Shown piece by piece: positions 1-55,290 of a DNA stretch of 64,000 bases. The notes under the pieces are model-generated. The model was not told the origin of the DNA. It searched no databases and saw only the letters and a list, made by a program, of their open reading frames with translations. Both the position numbers and the translations under genes were made by a program. The DNA is from Solea solea (taxonomy: Eukaryota > Chordata > Actinopteri > Pleuronectiformes > Soleidae), in NCBI RefSeq assembly GCF_958295425.1, contig NC_081145.1, forward strand, positions 21,560,465-21,624,464, written 5' to 3'. Positions within the stretch are counted from its first letter, which is position 1; the number at the start of each line of letters is the position of its first letter.

Positions 1-711
1 CCTGGATTTTATTGAACTATATTGTGAATCTTGTACAATAAATGAAAAATAATGGTATTGAAGCTTTTTGTATAAATGTGTACTGTCTTCTCCTTCTCCT
101 GTAACATGCATTGACAAAGGCTTGTATTTAAGAAAGGCCTTTGTTCCTTATTTTCTCTGTTCTTTTATAAGTTTTTATATGTTGATATATTTACCATATG
201 TATAGCTCAGTGTCTGTTAGCTGTTGATGCAAACGCAGGGCATATTTTTTTAAAATCCATCATATGAAACTGTCATCTTAAACTCGCCACTCTGATATTG
301 TCACTGTTTTTTTTTCCACAACTATAGTTCCAATTTATTTATTTCTCCATTTAATTTACCCGGTTAGCTGCCATTAATAAAACTTAACACTTCTGAACAG
401 ATGTTAAAAATTAAAAGCCAGGCAGTGGCTGAGAGGGCAGAGTCACTCTCTTTAGGCACAATTTAATGTGGACATTTTTAACAGTTTTAACTTTCATTGA
501 CAAGAACAAATCCAAAATTGATAGAACAACACTGTTAAAGATACAGAAAAGACTTTAAGAATAAGAATAGTGGTGAGTATGATAATGTTGTGTAGTACTG
601 ATGGAACTGTTGCTGTGTAATAGAGCATTTTATGACACTGTGTAAGTCAATCCTGGCATTCAGACCAGATGTTTTCCACTCCCAACCATACTTGCAGTCC
701 TCTCCACTTAC
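1..711 (-). other. Part of lrp5 intron 18
   Basis: AT-rich sequence downstream of the exon 18 donor. No match to the next LRP5 exon and no recognised repeat. The intron continues out of the window. Confidence 0.8.
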
Positions 712-43288
<42,577 letters not shown>

Positions 43289-43298
<10 letters not shown>

Positions 43299-43312
43299 AA
43301 CTTCCACTCCAT
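43289..43312 (-). other. Upstream ORF overlapping the lrp5 start codon
   Basis: ATG at 43,312-43,310 opens a seven-codon frame (MEWKLWI, then TAA at 43,291-43,289) in a different frame from lrp5. It begins 14 bases before the lrp5 ATG and ends 7 bases past it. If ribosomes use it, lrp5 translation would depend on leaky scanning or reinitiation. It is visible directly; the effect is inference. Confidence 0.5.
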
Positions 43313-43530
43313 TGTCGCCTTTTTACTCTTTAATGAAGTAGCGTGGACGTCCACGGCTCCGTGGGTTCATGAACAGCCTACTGTGTGTGGACTCGTGTCC
43401 GTCACTCTGTCTCTCTCTCTACCTCAACGAGACTTTTCTCCTCACTAAAGCCGCTCGCGCTACTTTATACTTTGGACTGTCGAGCTCGCGCACGGAGTGA
43501 AAGGGCAGGCGGACGTGGTGTGACGTCATC
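43299..43530 (-). promoter_or_regulatory. lrp5: lrp5 5' leader and proximal promoter
   Basis: A GC- and CpG-richer block against an AT-rich background. On the minus strand a TATAAAG box lies at 43,469-43,463, which would place transcription start near 43,435 and give a leader of about 140 nt. A full palindromic CRE (TGACGTCA) lies at 43,521-43,528, about 50-60 bases upstream of the TATA box, a classical spacing. A 14-bp palindrome with a GACGTC core lies in the predicted leader at 43,342-43,355. The start site is inferred, not shown. Confidence 0.55.
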
Positions 43531-44069
43531 CTACGATCCTAAGAGCCAAAAAACATTTTTTTCTCTTTTTCTTTTTCAGTTTGTCTGTTAATTAATTTCT
43601 TTTAACATCGTGTCTGCGCAATAATAATGAGAATTAACGTTAATTTAAGGAGGCTATCATGACATTTGGCCATGGACTACAGATTAAAATTTGCATTACC
43701 TATGTCCAATTAGCATATGTTTATTATGCATAAATTAATTAATCCTCCATTCCAGGGGGAAATTATGTTGACAAAACAGCAAAAGAGTAGCAGCAAACAT
43801 CAATCGGATAAATAAGGTGAACGTATCATAGGAATACTGTATTCTGTATACTGTATATGTAATCTCACAATCTGACTGACAAATAAACAAATTTGGCCAA
43901 AAAACATAACGTCCTTGGTCATAAAAGCAAGAAAACATGATATAAAAAAAGCATCCCATGATAGCAAGTCTTTAAATGTGGGTTTTATGAAGTGCTATAA
44001 AGAATCCACCGACTCTGAATCTATGAGCACAAACGTCAAAGCTTCACTTGAGAGTAAATGTTGCTGAGG

Positions 44070-44125
<56 letters not shown>

Positions 44126-46560
44126 CTGTCAAAACTGGTTTTCAAGCAGGCTACTATTGACTATTAAAGTAAACCTCCAGCCTGCACAAGTAAACATGAA
44201 AACAAAGCAAATCACCACTTCACACACTGCACTTACTGATTCATCTCATGCTGTTTGCTTTCAGTGTGTGTATGTGTGTGTATACATGTCTTTTTTAGGA
44301 GGGTTTTTTTGAGGATTTGAGGACAATTTGACCTTGAGTGGACAATTTGGCTGGTCCTCACAACTTTATAGGGTTAAGACTTGGTTTAGAATTGGGTTGA
44401 GGAGTTAGATAATGCATTATGTCTGATTAAGAATGCTGTAATCAACTATTTTTTTTTTCATTTTGCATTATAGAGATCGTAAACAGATTATGACTTAACA
44501 ATAATAATAATAACAGTTATGACACAATATGAAGAAACAAACATGTCATGTTTTGAACTTTCATCAGTCTGATATGAAAGGTAATATAACACTACGTGAC
44601 AGTTGCTGTGAGATGCCAGTTATAACTCTACAAACAAACAGAACAACCCTACCAAAATGTACAAGTGGTTCACATTAACACATGGTGCATAATCTCTAAC
44701 AGCGTGTGTTCCGACATCTGAAATCTCTAAAACATTGTTTCCAAAAAAGGTGAAAAATCACACATCACATTGTTTCCACTGAGTAGCAACATGTGTTTTT
44801 AGGAGCATCTTGGCCACTTTGATTACTTGTTACTTGTGGTCAGAGAGTGTCATAACGCACACCAATCTCTTTGAAGATCTCATAAACAAACATTTACAAT
44901 TACGTAAGCAAAATCTGATTCTTAGATGACCGACTGAATAAATGATCCTCACTGATGCTGCTGAGGCAACATATCATGAGTGTATGTGCAGCCCTCGGGT
45001 GATTACACTGTTCATTATTGTCCTTGCTCAAAACAATCCTGAGTGAATAAACACAGAATGTATTTGCATGGAATGGATTCACACACTGTAAATAAATAGC
45101 TGTGTGGGAACATGCAGATGGTTTATTTGGGTTAATTGTGTATGGCGACATGTATCGTATTCAACAAATATTTAATAAATATGCAACCGGTCACTTGGTT
45201 TGGACTGAGTATGCATGTATGTATGCTATCAATCAATGTTTATTTATATAGTGTGTTACAATATCTGCAAGGTACTCAAAGTGTGTTACATAAAAAAAGA
45301 AAGAATAAAAAATAAAAATACTCAATTTGACCTGATGAGCGTAAAACCCTGTCATTTTCACAGTTAAAATCTCTGCTAAATATGGTTGCGCGAGGCCATG
45401 GCTATAACAGCAAAGAATAAAATCTTAAAAATCAATTCTAAAATCAACCGGCAGACAATGAAGTTGACATAAAACAGGGGTGATGTGTTTGTGCCTTAGG
45501 GTGTTAGTTAAAGTGTTAAAACTACTACACTATACTACACTTATGTTTCTAATATTTAATATTTCTTGGTGTTTATAAGTCATGCTTACTGATTATTATA
45601 TTTACATTTTACTATCATGTCTGCTGACGCAACACTGCACATTTCTCCGTGGTTGGATAAATAGGGGATTCTCTTATCTTATTCTATCACACCATATCAC
45701 ATGACATATATTATATTATTGTAGATTATCTTACCACCAAAATGCACATCGATGTTCTTAATTTCATGTTTTTAAATAATATACAGTCTGAATCTATCCA
45801 ACGCAAACCATAAATATTGAAATTACGAGGACATTTTATATGAGCATTATCAGGAAAAAACACCTAACTTATCAATTCTTCTATTGGTTTGATACTGAAT
45901 TGAAACAGTTTTGGCTTATAAAAAAGCATTGCTTTGTGTCTTTGCCCAAGGATAGTTTGACGCACAAAGTGAGGGAGCTGCGGATCCAACCATGACCTTT
46001 TAATTAGCCGACGACCCTTTCTACTTCCTGAGCCGCTGATGCCTCAGTCTTACATGAATATGAGAAAGACTTCTTTGTTTAATGGTTTCTCCACTGACAC
46101 TAGTGTCTCGCATTTTGGTCGGTGCCCTTCTGTTTTGACAAGACAAAACCAGATTTGTAGACTATAATACTTCCACCGGTTTGTTGAAGTAGAGCGGTAG
46201 ATTGGCCTGCATTGTCCTCAGCCGTGTCCAGCGCCTTTGATGTGAGCTGGAACTCTGTGAGCCAGAACGTATCATTCAACATCAGTGCTGGAACTCACAA
46301 ATGCTCATGTGGCTGAATGGGCAGACATCCTTGCAGACAGCATCCAAAATGGTGGAAAATCTCAAAGGTGGAGGTTGTGCATATTAAAAGCTGCTGTTGA
46401 TAGCAGTCTGCATTCCCCTCACTCCTCCATATGTCACGTCATGAATGTGTCTGGTGAGGTGGGGCATTTATTCACCAACAAACAGCTAAACCTCACAAGC
46501 AGAGAGAGGACTGTCATTTTAAGTTCTAGTTCCTGATTGGATAAAGTGTGCATTTTAATC
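43531..46560. other. Upstream intergenic DNA, repeats only
   Basis: Apart from the TG microsatellite, holds an AACC-type repeat fragment (44,290-44,420) and a dispersed repeat fragment with TTTATTTATATAGTGTGTTA and AAAAATCAATTCTAAAATCA words (45,228-45,500). No coding exon recognised. Confidence 0.6.
44072..44123. repeat. (TG)n microsatellite
   Basis: About 25 uninterrupted TG units, some 0.6 kb upstream of the lrp5 promoter. Confidence 0.95.
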
Positions 46561-46564
46561 AAGC

Positions 46565-47075
46565 GAAGGCCTTAGTCTGACTAAAACATGCAATCGGACA
46601 ACTTGCCAAGTACGAGTATAAATGCGGAGGACAAAATCGCCTTGACTCCGCCTCCGTAGCTGGCACTGTATCTCTCTGTAAGCTCTCTGTATTGAATCAG
46701 TTTCCTGTTGACCTTAACATCACAGAAAAAAAACACACAGAACGGCGAGTTGGACAGTGAGACGGATCGCGCTGTGGTTCTGTATGTTTTATATGGCTCT
46801 TGTGGTTGCTGTGTTCGTCTCCTTCTACTTCCAGGTCAAAGACCGGGGAGGAACTTTTGATGCATGCATAGTACGCCAAGTCCGACTTCAGTCCGACTAA
46901 GCGTATACATGCAGGAGTAATCAGAATATGAATCGCATTATCCAGGTATGTTAGTCCGACTAAGACTAGCTTGATTTTACTATCTGACTATCTGACATAA
47001 CTATAAAAATGTTATTATTATCGTCTTAGTCCAACTAAAATTGGACTGTTAACATGCATGTTAACGCACTGACTG
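46565..47075. repeat. TAGTCCGACTAA-type dispersed element
   Basis: Repeated internal TTAGTCTGACTAA, CAGTCCGACTAAG, TTAGTCCGACTAAG and TTAGTCCAACTAAAATTGGA motifs, ending near TTAACATGCATGTTAA. The design is that of a fish MITE with subterminal repeats. Boundaries are approximate. Confidence 0.45.
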
Positions 47076-47163
47076 AGCAAACACTCTACATTATTGATTA
47101 AAAACGTCATCACAGTGAAAAGGAGGAACCTAAAAGCGCCCGCTGAAAGGATTTTTATTGCCC

Positions 47164-47224
47164 GTGATGTTCCAAGCACCACAGGGTACTTGGTACGCTT
47201 TTTGCTTTTTGCTTGGAACATCAC
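47164..47224. other. 14-bp inverted repeat with 33-nt loop
   Basis: GTGATGTTCCAAGC at 47,164-47,177 pairs exactly with GCTTGGAACATCAC at 47,211-47,224. Pairing extends outward with mismatches. Total size is near that of a microRNA hairpin, but the stem is short. Confidence 0.7.
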
Positions 47225-48639
47225 CGGAAATACACAGTTATTTAAATGGGAGCTCCTGTCCACATACATTTGGTCATTACATTCAAAACTGTCTAAACCT
47301 TGACCCCTTTTGTGAAGTAAACCTTTCTAAATTAATCTGTATAGCTTAAAAAAGTGGGACTGAGATCTAAATAGGAACTTGTCATCTGCTCAAATTGACC
47401 CAAAAAACATCTTGATTGGCCCGACTGCACATCTGGGCTGCAATTCTACTTTACTGCCGTACATAACAATAGATCATCCATCACATCTTCCAGGCACACA
47501 AAAGTACAAGAGTGGAACATCCGAAATGACGTAGATAAATTATCTTAGTCAATTTTGGACTCCAGAGGCACAACCTGACCAAAAGTTTTGAAGACTTAAT
47601 GTGGATAGTATACTCTCCTGATTACCCAATAAAGGAAACAAAGATAAAACCCAGATCAGTCCTCACAAACCTAAAGCCCGGGCCAAACCTGGCATTTCTC
47701 TTCTCCAACTGGCCTCCACTCTAAAGGCTGAGTAAACTCAAAGCACATGTTCTCCTCCCCTGACGCTCAGTACGTGTGGGAGAGGCAGGCGGCGATTCCA
47801 CAGCATAGAATGTGGAGTTCAGACCAGGTATTTCCACTGTGGAAGCAAAAGTAAAAGTGGTGGACTTTGCTGCGATTGCATTTCTATGAATGTACGAATT
47901 TATGTGTTCAAGTGCAGTTTATTGTGAATGTATCAATAATCTTTTTGTGAAAGTTAACCCCTGGAAACCAGACATCAAGTTCAAAGAGTGTATGCTCACC
48001 CTGAAGGTCCTCAATAATGGGACGTGAAACTTATTTTGTTTGGTCATCATAGAAGACGTAGGTGAGATTACATTTTGTAGGAAGTGGTTGAGTGATTGTA
48101 CTTTTCGGCTTAGTTTCTACATATTTTCCATATTACTTATTTATTTCCAAGTGCTCTATATTGTATTGACTGCACACATATGCTATTTTCATCTCTTGTT
48201 ACACATGCATATTTTTATATTTTGCTTTTTTTGAATTCACAATTTAGATTTACAACTTTGCTTTTGTTTTCCCATCAGGAAATGTTTGATTTTCATCAGT
48301 TTTCTCAACAAAACAAAAGGCATTGACTGTTTGTGTTACTTCACTTTGTGATGTGGAAAATGCATCATGTACCATTTTGTTTATTATGAATATGATTTAC
48401 CTGATAATACTTTTACCTGACTCTTACCTGATGTTGATGTTTATGTTTCATCTAGTCAGAGATCCCTTGAAGTGGGTCGTGATGGGACACGCTTTGGAAA
48501 CCACTTCTCCTCCTGCACCAAAGGCCAAAGAGAAAATGTGTGTTTTTAGCTCACAGGTAATTGAATGCTGTTGGTATATGTAGCCTCATTTGGTACATTT
48601 GTGGCAAATTCAAACAATAGGTTTCAAACTACAAGTAAG

Positions 48640-48880
48640 TGATGAAGGCAGCAGTGACTCAACAACCCCCGTGTGCTGTGATATAATTCATTTCTCTATG
48701 TCTTGATGAGATAAAGTATCAAACATACTCTTAAGATTAAGGCTGTACTATATTTCATTTGGCTGAACTTTTTCCAAGTGACTAAAATCAGTTTTTTTCT
48801 TGTGTTCCCACTGAAAGCAAATTTAGAGTGAGTCTGATGGGTTTAGATGAAGGGGGGTGCACACCGGACAGGCAGTTATA
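48640..48880 (+). repeat. Copy of unnamed dispersed repeat
   Basis: Contains AAGGCAGCAGTGACTCAACA, CGTGTGCTGTGATATAATTC, ATTTCTCTATG and a TTTTTTTCTTGTGTTCCCACTG stretch paralleling the long copy at 59,773-60,425. Confidence 0.45.
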
Positions 48881-50096
48881 TGTTGTCAGCATTTAACACT
48901 TTTAAAAATATCACTTTCAAAGACTTTCTCCCCGTCTCTTCTGTTCACTCTGTTTCTATGCTCTAAGCTTGGAATGCTGTAATGAAACATATTTTCTTTT
49001 TCCAGTCACCTGCAATCCACAGCTGCCGGCCTCACTTTGATCTACTCTCTGCTCTCTACAAATATCAAAACGATCTCTCCGTTGTTCGCTCTATAAAGAC
49101 AGAGGCTTAGGAGTAATATAGCTGAGTAACAAATTCCTTTCTCTTTCTCTGTGGGTAACAAGGACCAGGTGAGACTCCCGGCTGAATGAGGCTCCAGTGA
49201 GGAAAACACTGTTCATAACTTTCCATTTAAGGCACGAGCATCTCACCCGGCTCAAGGGCACACTATCTTAACACCTGGAGCACAGCAGCACCGCGACACA
49301 CACAACTGTCTCCTCTAGTGTGAGAACGGTACGTCATGTTCCTGTTCTGCCCAAGTTGTTTAAACAGGAAATGCATACGGTACACACCCACCACCTGAGC
49401 ACCCATGGGCATGTTGGTCTTAAATGAGGTGTGGTCAGGTGCTTTGTTAGCACAGTGCTATCTTGGGGCAGAGGAAGGAGATTGACCAACAAAAACCTGA
49501 TCTGAAGTGAGTGGTGCAGTATTTCACGGGCTTTATCAACACAGTCGTATGGGCCTACATGGTGTTGGCAGGTACACAATGAGAAGCACACATTGTTTAC
49601 ACACTAAGTTTGCATACGCGGATGGTTTGCTCTTGAGTTAAAATATTTCCTCTGCAGTCAAGCATTGTCTCTTAGCACCTGGCCAATCCACTGTTCAGTC
49701 AACCCACCAGAGTGCAGTTCTACGCCTCGCTTTTAAAGCTGTAACTTCTCAATATGAACAAATGTCTGTTACATTTAAACCATTGTGACACAGAGCGATG
49801 CATTTCCCATCACAACTGACTGAAGACGGGAGGCGAAAGCATTACAGCAGCGCTAGTAAAGTGAGACGGCAGCGAATTTGGGTCAAGGAATTAACCGTGG
49901 TTCTAGTGAAGTAGTGAGATAGTGAAGAAGAGTTGGAATATGGACTTGGAGTCGTCGTCTCTGAAAGCGCTGCAGGGTCACATAGGGATAAGTCTGGTGT
50001 GGCATCAACACTAGCAGTGTTTATGTGACGGACGTTACACACAGGCAGGAGCTTTAAAGCCAGGGTAATCATCAAAGCTCCATGTGTAGTCACTAG

Positions 50097-50752
50097 AGGT
50101 GGGTCAAAATATTGATTTAGTGATATATATATCGTTGTAATACAACACACCAGGCACTCTAAACAGTCACAGAGGGGAAACTTGGGCAAAGTTTGCCTGG
50201 CCTGAAGAAGAGGGAGTTTACAGCGGGATAATGGCAGAGAAAGCTACGCTAAGAGATCACGTTCAATACAGACACTGTATGCACTTTGTTCTCTATTGCC
50301 GTTTTCCACTACATGGTCCCAGCTCGACTCGACTCACCTTGGCACAGCACGTGTTTTTCTTGCTTTTAGTACCTGCTCTGGCGAGGTTCCAAGCGAGCTG
50401 AACTACGTCGACGTCGTCAGACTGCTGTCCACCGATTGGTCAGAGTGCCGTCACCGGAAGAGTGCATGAGCAAGACGTCCGACACAAGAATCTGTGGATC
50501 AATTAAAAAGACTTAAAAATCTATATTGTAGGTACTATATTGTAATGGAAAACCAACTGTGTAGTCGAGGAGAGGTGTGCCAGGACCATGTAGTGGAAAA
50601 GCGTGTTGAATAAATAGAGGAAAACCTGCACCGTTCTGTTTACTTCAGTTATGATTGCAATAGATTGATGATCATAGAATCGTTGTATCTTGATGTTATT
50701 GGTATCGTGGACCAGGTATCGTGTATCGCGAGGTTCCCCGTAATTCCCACCC
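50097..50752 (-). mobile_element. TIR-type element, interrupted by a nested MITE
   Basis: On the minus strand it begins GGGTGGGAATTACGGGGAAC with CGATA-rich repeats and ends ATCACTAAATCAATATTTTG then ACCCAC. The same end occurs at about 56,555-56,585. The inner sequence CTCTATTG and TTGAATAAATAGAGG is split at 50,299-50,605 by another element. Confidence 0.6.
50299..50605. mobile_element. MITE, copy 3, nested, 307 bp
   Basis: Ends CCGTTTTCCACTACATGGTC and, inverted, CACGCTTTTCCACTACATGG. It is flanked by TTG on both sides (50,296-50,298 and 50,606-50,608). Interior words TTTAGTACCTGCTC, GGCGAGGTTCCAA and GATTGGTCAGAGTGCCG are shared with copy 2, so all three belong to one superfamily. Confidence 0.75.
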
Positions 50753-51362
50753 GTATTAGTTACTGTGACACTTAGTGGTCAGAAGTTATGTTATGTCTGT
50801 CATGGCTGACATTGCTAATGTTGCTAAAGCCACCAACGACATGGGCTTGCGCTACCACATTTCTCAGCTTTATCTGCTCTCAACGCAAGCAAAGATCAAA
50901 GCATCAGTTCCACGATGCAGTTCTCCATATCTGTCCCAGTAAAAGTGAATGTGCAGCTTTTCAGTTGAAGCTTCTCCACCATCTATGTGTGCGTGCAATG
51001 TTATGGCAGTGATATACAGAAGAATTGGCGATAAAAAGGAACAAACAGGGCCTATCTGGTGCTTTCTCGAGTGCTGGCAGGGTTACATGTTGTTTTCAAA
51101 CCTAAATTTAGAAACAATAATTAATCAACTTGAACCATCTGTGTTTGGCGACTTTGGAGCAAATCAACTAATGAGAACTTGGATGAAGCATGTGGTTTTC
51201 TAGTTAAAGGATATTCTCTCTAACCACTCAGTCAATTTGTCATTTCACTGCTGGTTTAAAATAAGCACGGTTTTCTGTGCAGAGGTCAGAGAGGTTATAG
51301 CTGCATGTAGCTGGATTTCAAAAACTGGAATTCAAAAACAATGAAAGTTTGGAATTAATGTA

Positions 51363-51392
51363 CAGTACATTCATTCATTCATTCATTCATTG
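51363..51392. repeat. (ATTC)n microsatellite
   Basis: About six tandem ATTC units. Confidence 0.85.
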
Positions 51393-51895
51393 TCGACTGC
51401 TTTATCATCCAATCCCAGGCTTTGATGCCCTTCTTTTGGGGGAGTTAGATACACTGCAGTATGTTGATTAGTCGACAGAGAATCATCATTTCCAGGCAGC
51501 AATGGGAATGGAATAGGGGGAGAAAAAAATACATAAAAACTTACTTTATTTTTAAATTCACTGTGTGAACTAAATGCAAAGAGGAAGAAAGAAAAAGAAG
51601 AAGAAGAACTGAAGAGGCCCACACATTCTTGGAGGAGTGTTTGATATTTTGCATTGCAAAAGATGCATTACACAATTTGCCACTTTCACCCTCACGATAT
51701 CTGCCGAAATCATTTGTCACAAAGATTTGGAAAGTGGACCTCTGTAAATAATGTAAGTGCCATCCTTTTGGTTCAGAAAACAGACATGTGATGTATCTGT
51801 GAATGAGCAATAGTAACATATAATTGTGGAGACACACACTTGTTCAAACATCCTCTCCTGGAGGCAATATCTATATCTTTATCTATATATACACT

Positions 51896-51896
<1 letters not shown>

Positions 51897-51961
<65 letters not shown>
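51897..51961. repeat. (TA)n microsatellite
   Basis: About 31 uninterrupted TA units. Confidence 0.95.
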
Positions 51962-51965
<4 letters not shown>

Positions 51966-53138
51966 TTTTCAGATGCAATGAGAAGTAAATCATTAACAAA
52001 TCAATGTCGCGCAGATTCTGTGTCAGCAGGTCAAAAGTCCAACGGCATAATAATATGACCGGTCATGACCAGGACATGCAGCACAGGCGTGAGCTCAGAG
52101 GTATCACCAAACCACAGTGAGGGAAAGCATCAGGTAGACAGTGAAGTGCAATGATCACTATACTGACTGTCATCTACTTCACAAGTCAATCGAGGAGACA
52201 ATGCAACCTGAAACAGGCCTTTGAAGGCAGAAAGTTGTGTTCTCACAGTTTCCACACTTAATGACTCCCATGTTTCTCTCTTAAAACTTTTGTTTTCCCC
52301 TGAACCTGAAAAGCTCTCCTGCTGTGTAAATGTTTGTGTGGTAAAACTGTCAGTGTGGGTGTGCTGGTCATGTTTGGGTGCACGCAGCGTAGAACACAGG
52401 GAGCGTAATTCATGTGTACATTACTTATCAGCGCTCGCGTCCAAGTGGCTCCTTTTCAGACACGCAGACTTGTTTCCAAACCATTAAGGTTTAGACTCTT
52501 GATTTGAAAACCAGCGAAGGAGGTGGTGTTTTCCTCAGCCCGCACAGGGAGCAACACTGGGTTTGTAACGAGAAAGATATGAGCAGGATAGAACTGAAAG
52601 GGAGAGTTCAGATTTTTTTTTTGAACGGTCCTTGCATGAGAACGTGACCTTTGTGATGCATGTTAATGGAACGGGCATCACAAAATTTAAAAGAATTGAC
52701 AAAGATTAGCGTAAAGAACAAACACATTTGTGTGTTTTTACATTGGCGGTGGATATTTCAGAGTTAGTTCACGGTGATAAGCAGTAGGTAATAATACCTA
52801 GAAATCAGTACCAATCTGGTTCTTCTGAACAAACGTGGGTGCATCCGAATTTAGGCAGATTTCAACAGATTCTCTGGCCAAATTATCCAGTCGTGTGAGG
52901 GATTAACAGACGTGATTTTAACGTCATCGGATGTATCAGAGTTTGTTGATATTTATGACAGAAAAGCGACTGGGGGCGTGAGCAGAACCCCGCAATAACC
53001 AATGAGAGCGAGTTGACCGGGAAATAGATGTTGCATACTTGTATTTAGAACCGTAACTTGTATGAGCCAAGTGGATTCCGTCTTCTCAATCCCTGGAATC
53101 TCCTCCCTGAAATTGTTTGATTAAACGGCAAGTGTGTG

Positions 53139-53431
53139 GTAGGGATGGACAGTATCTTATCATCCTCGATATATCATGGTGAACAAAATTCAAGGTAAGA
53201 ACCATTGCGATAAATGCCTGGTGTTGAGGCATTGACGTGTTTACGTATTGCGATGCACTCACAGCCGAGCGGGCAGCTCATGTGTAGAACAACAACAAAC
53301 ACGGCGGAAGGCGGAGTTGATTCAAAGGAGCTCATTTCTCGTTTTCGAGGCATTTTTATCGCCACTTTTATCGTTATCACCATTAATGCCAAAATAATAA
53401 AAATTTTCAGCCCATATCGCCCACGCCTAGT
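53139..53431. mobile_element. Probable non-autonomous TIR element
   Basis: Left TAGGGATGGACAGTATCTTA and CGATATATCATGG; right TTATCGTTATCACC, then CCATATCGCCCACGCCTAG. The ends are roughly inverted. This is the arrangement of common fish 'ATATCGCC' elements. Class uncertain. Confidence 0.5.
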
Positions 53432-54059
53432 GTGTTCCTGCGTCTAATCTGTGCGTTCTCAGGATTAAAACATTAAATATCCTCTCAAGTGGGGCAAGGT
53501 CAACACGATGGCGGTGTTTCGTTGCTACCTCAGTTCATTGTTGCGGTCATATTTGCTCCTTTCCCACTGTATCCACCGTTTCCGCTTTTTTCTTCTTCTT
53601 CGGAAACAGTGAAATGTGGAAGTGAGAGCGATGTTTCTTGTCATGCAACTTTCAAATGTCCTCTTTTATGCAATTTATTTTGTATCAATACGCCAACTAC
53701 AAAACTCCCTCAAGCAGGACAATCCAAAAAAGGGAACAACATTTTTGGGGTTTTTTTACTTTTACTGTAGGTCACGACTTGAAAAGGTTCATGTTATCAG
53801 AAAACATTATTCACTGCGCCAGTGAATAATACTGAGTAATGCGATTCAGTTGCACCCAAAAAAAACTGAAACACTGAGAATTATGTTGGAACATGACATT
53901 AAGGCATTTTCTATCAAATTAATTTCAATTAAAGTAAAAAGAATTGAAAAAAATCAATGATGAGAGCAACATTGTAAAATACGACAAGGTTTTCATCACT
54001 TCAATGCCCTGCATTCATCCACCCACAAGTCTGTGCAGCTATTCTTTTAAGGACTTGCA

Positions 54060-54265
54060 TTGACTTCCATTCATTTGGAGCATTATCCATAACCTTAAAC
54101 CATGAACAGTTAATGCCTAACCCAAACCTTAACCCAACCACCATTTAAACCTTAGCGCTAAAATTAACCAGTTCCTCAAAAATGAGGTTCTGCCACATAA
54201 GGACCAGGTTTTAGTCTCCATGAGGATGATTTGTCCTGACAAGGTCAGTGTTTACACTGGAAAAT
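54060..54265. repeat. AACCTTAACCC-type fish repeat fragment
   Basis: Contains CCTAACCCAAACCTTAACCC followed by AAGGACCAGGTTTTAGTCTC and GGTCAGTGTTTACACTGG. Related to 42,470-42,690. Confidence 0.45.
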
Positions 54266-55033
54266 GTCCTTAAGAGGTAACAAATACAAGTATAAACACA
54301 CACACAACTGCTTGTGTGTTCACCTCCAGCCAATTAACTCCTTTAGATGTTCATACTGGGCTGATTCCCATGCAGCAAACAGGACACGCAGAGCGGGCAC
54401 GCTGCCTCCAGGAAGTAATCAGCACTCTGCAGATGGCTCTTTGTTTCTGTCTCGACCTCCTTGACTTTCGTGAGACGTGACTCATATAAACTGCCCAATA
54501 AAAAACACCCCTTAAACTCGGGGGGGAAAAAAACACTTTCCAAACAAATAAAGGCCAATCTCAAACAAATTTAACGGCATCAGTGAAAGGAGACATTTTT
54601 AGAATACCACCGGCCCGGGCTCTGCTCTCACAGGTGACAAACACTTGAGTTGTGGTTCCTCTGCCGTCCAAATCTTGATTTTCCTGTTCAGTGTTGACAC
54701 TTTTAAAGAAGGATGCCATGCTCGGTGTTAAGTTAGCGGATAGACAAAGCGGAGGTTTTTTGCAGACTTGTTGCCATGTTTTAAAAAGGTTATAATCAAA
54801 CTAAATTCCTCATTGACACGTGGGGAAAAACACTATCACCTACATATGTAGCCGTGTAAATAAGTAATGTAACTCCTTTTTACAAGAAACATGATGCCAC
54901 AAGCATTTGTGGTTTGCAGAAATATACAACGGCAACAACATCCGGCACTACACTGCGAGCGCACCCTGCATGAACAACAGCTTGCAACATGGAGGCGTCC
55001 TCTGACTGAAAACATGGCTGCCAGTGAGGACAA

Positions 55034-55290
55034 AGGTTGGTGTAGTGGTCAGCACTCTTGCCTTTGCAGCAAGAAGACCCAGGTTCATGACCCAGTCGGA
55101 AAAAGGACCTTCCAGCATGAATCTCTGGTTTCCTCCCACAGTTCCATAGATTTGGGGATTAGGTAAAATGGACTGTTAGAGTGGATGGTTGTCCATCTCT
55201 ATATGTGTCCCTGTGGTGGACTGGCGATCCGTCCAGGGTATCACCCTATGTCAGCTGAGATTGGCACAGTGACCCTCACAATGCCAACAG
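55034..55290 (+). mobile_element. tRNA-derived SINE with LINE-like tail
   Basis: The head has TGTAGTGGTCAGCACTC (A box area) and GGTTCATGACC (B box). The body contains TTTCCTCCCACAGTTCC and ATTTGGGGATTAGG. The tail GGACTGGCGATCCGTCCAGG is typical of fish SINEs that share a tail with L2-type LINEs. The SINE is inserted beside another copy of the AACATGGCTGCCAGTGAGGA repeat phrase. Confidence 0.75.

Noticed and set aside
1..711. A further lrp5 exon (start of propeller 4) near the left edge
   Set aside because: No frame resembles the expected TTFLLFSQKSAI-type sequence.
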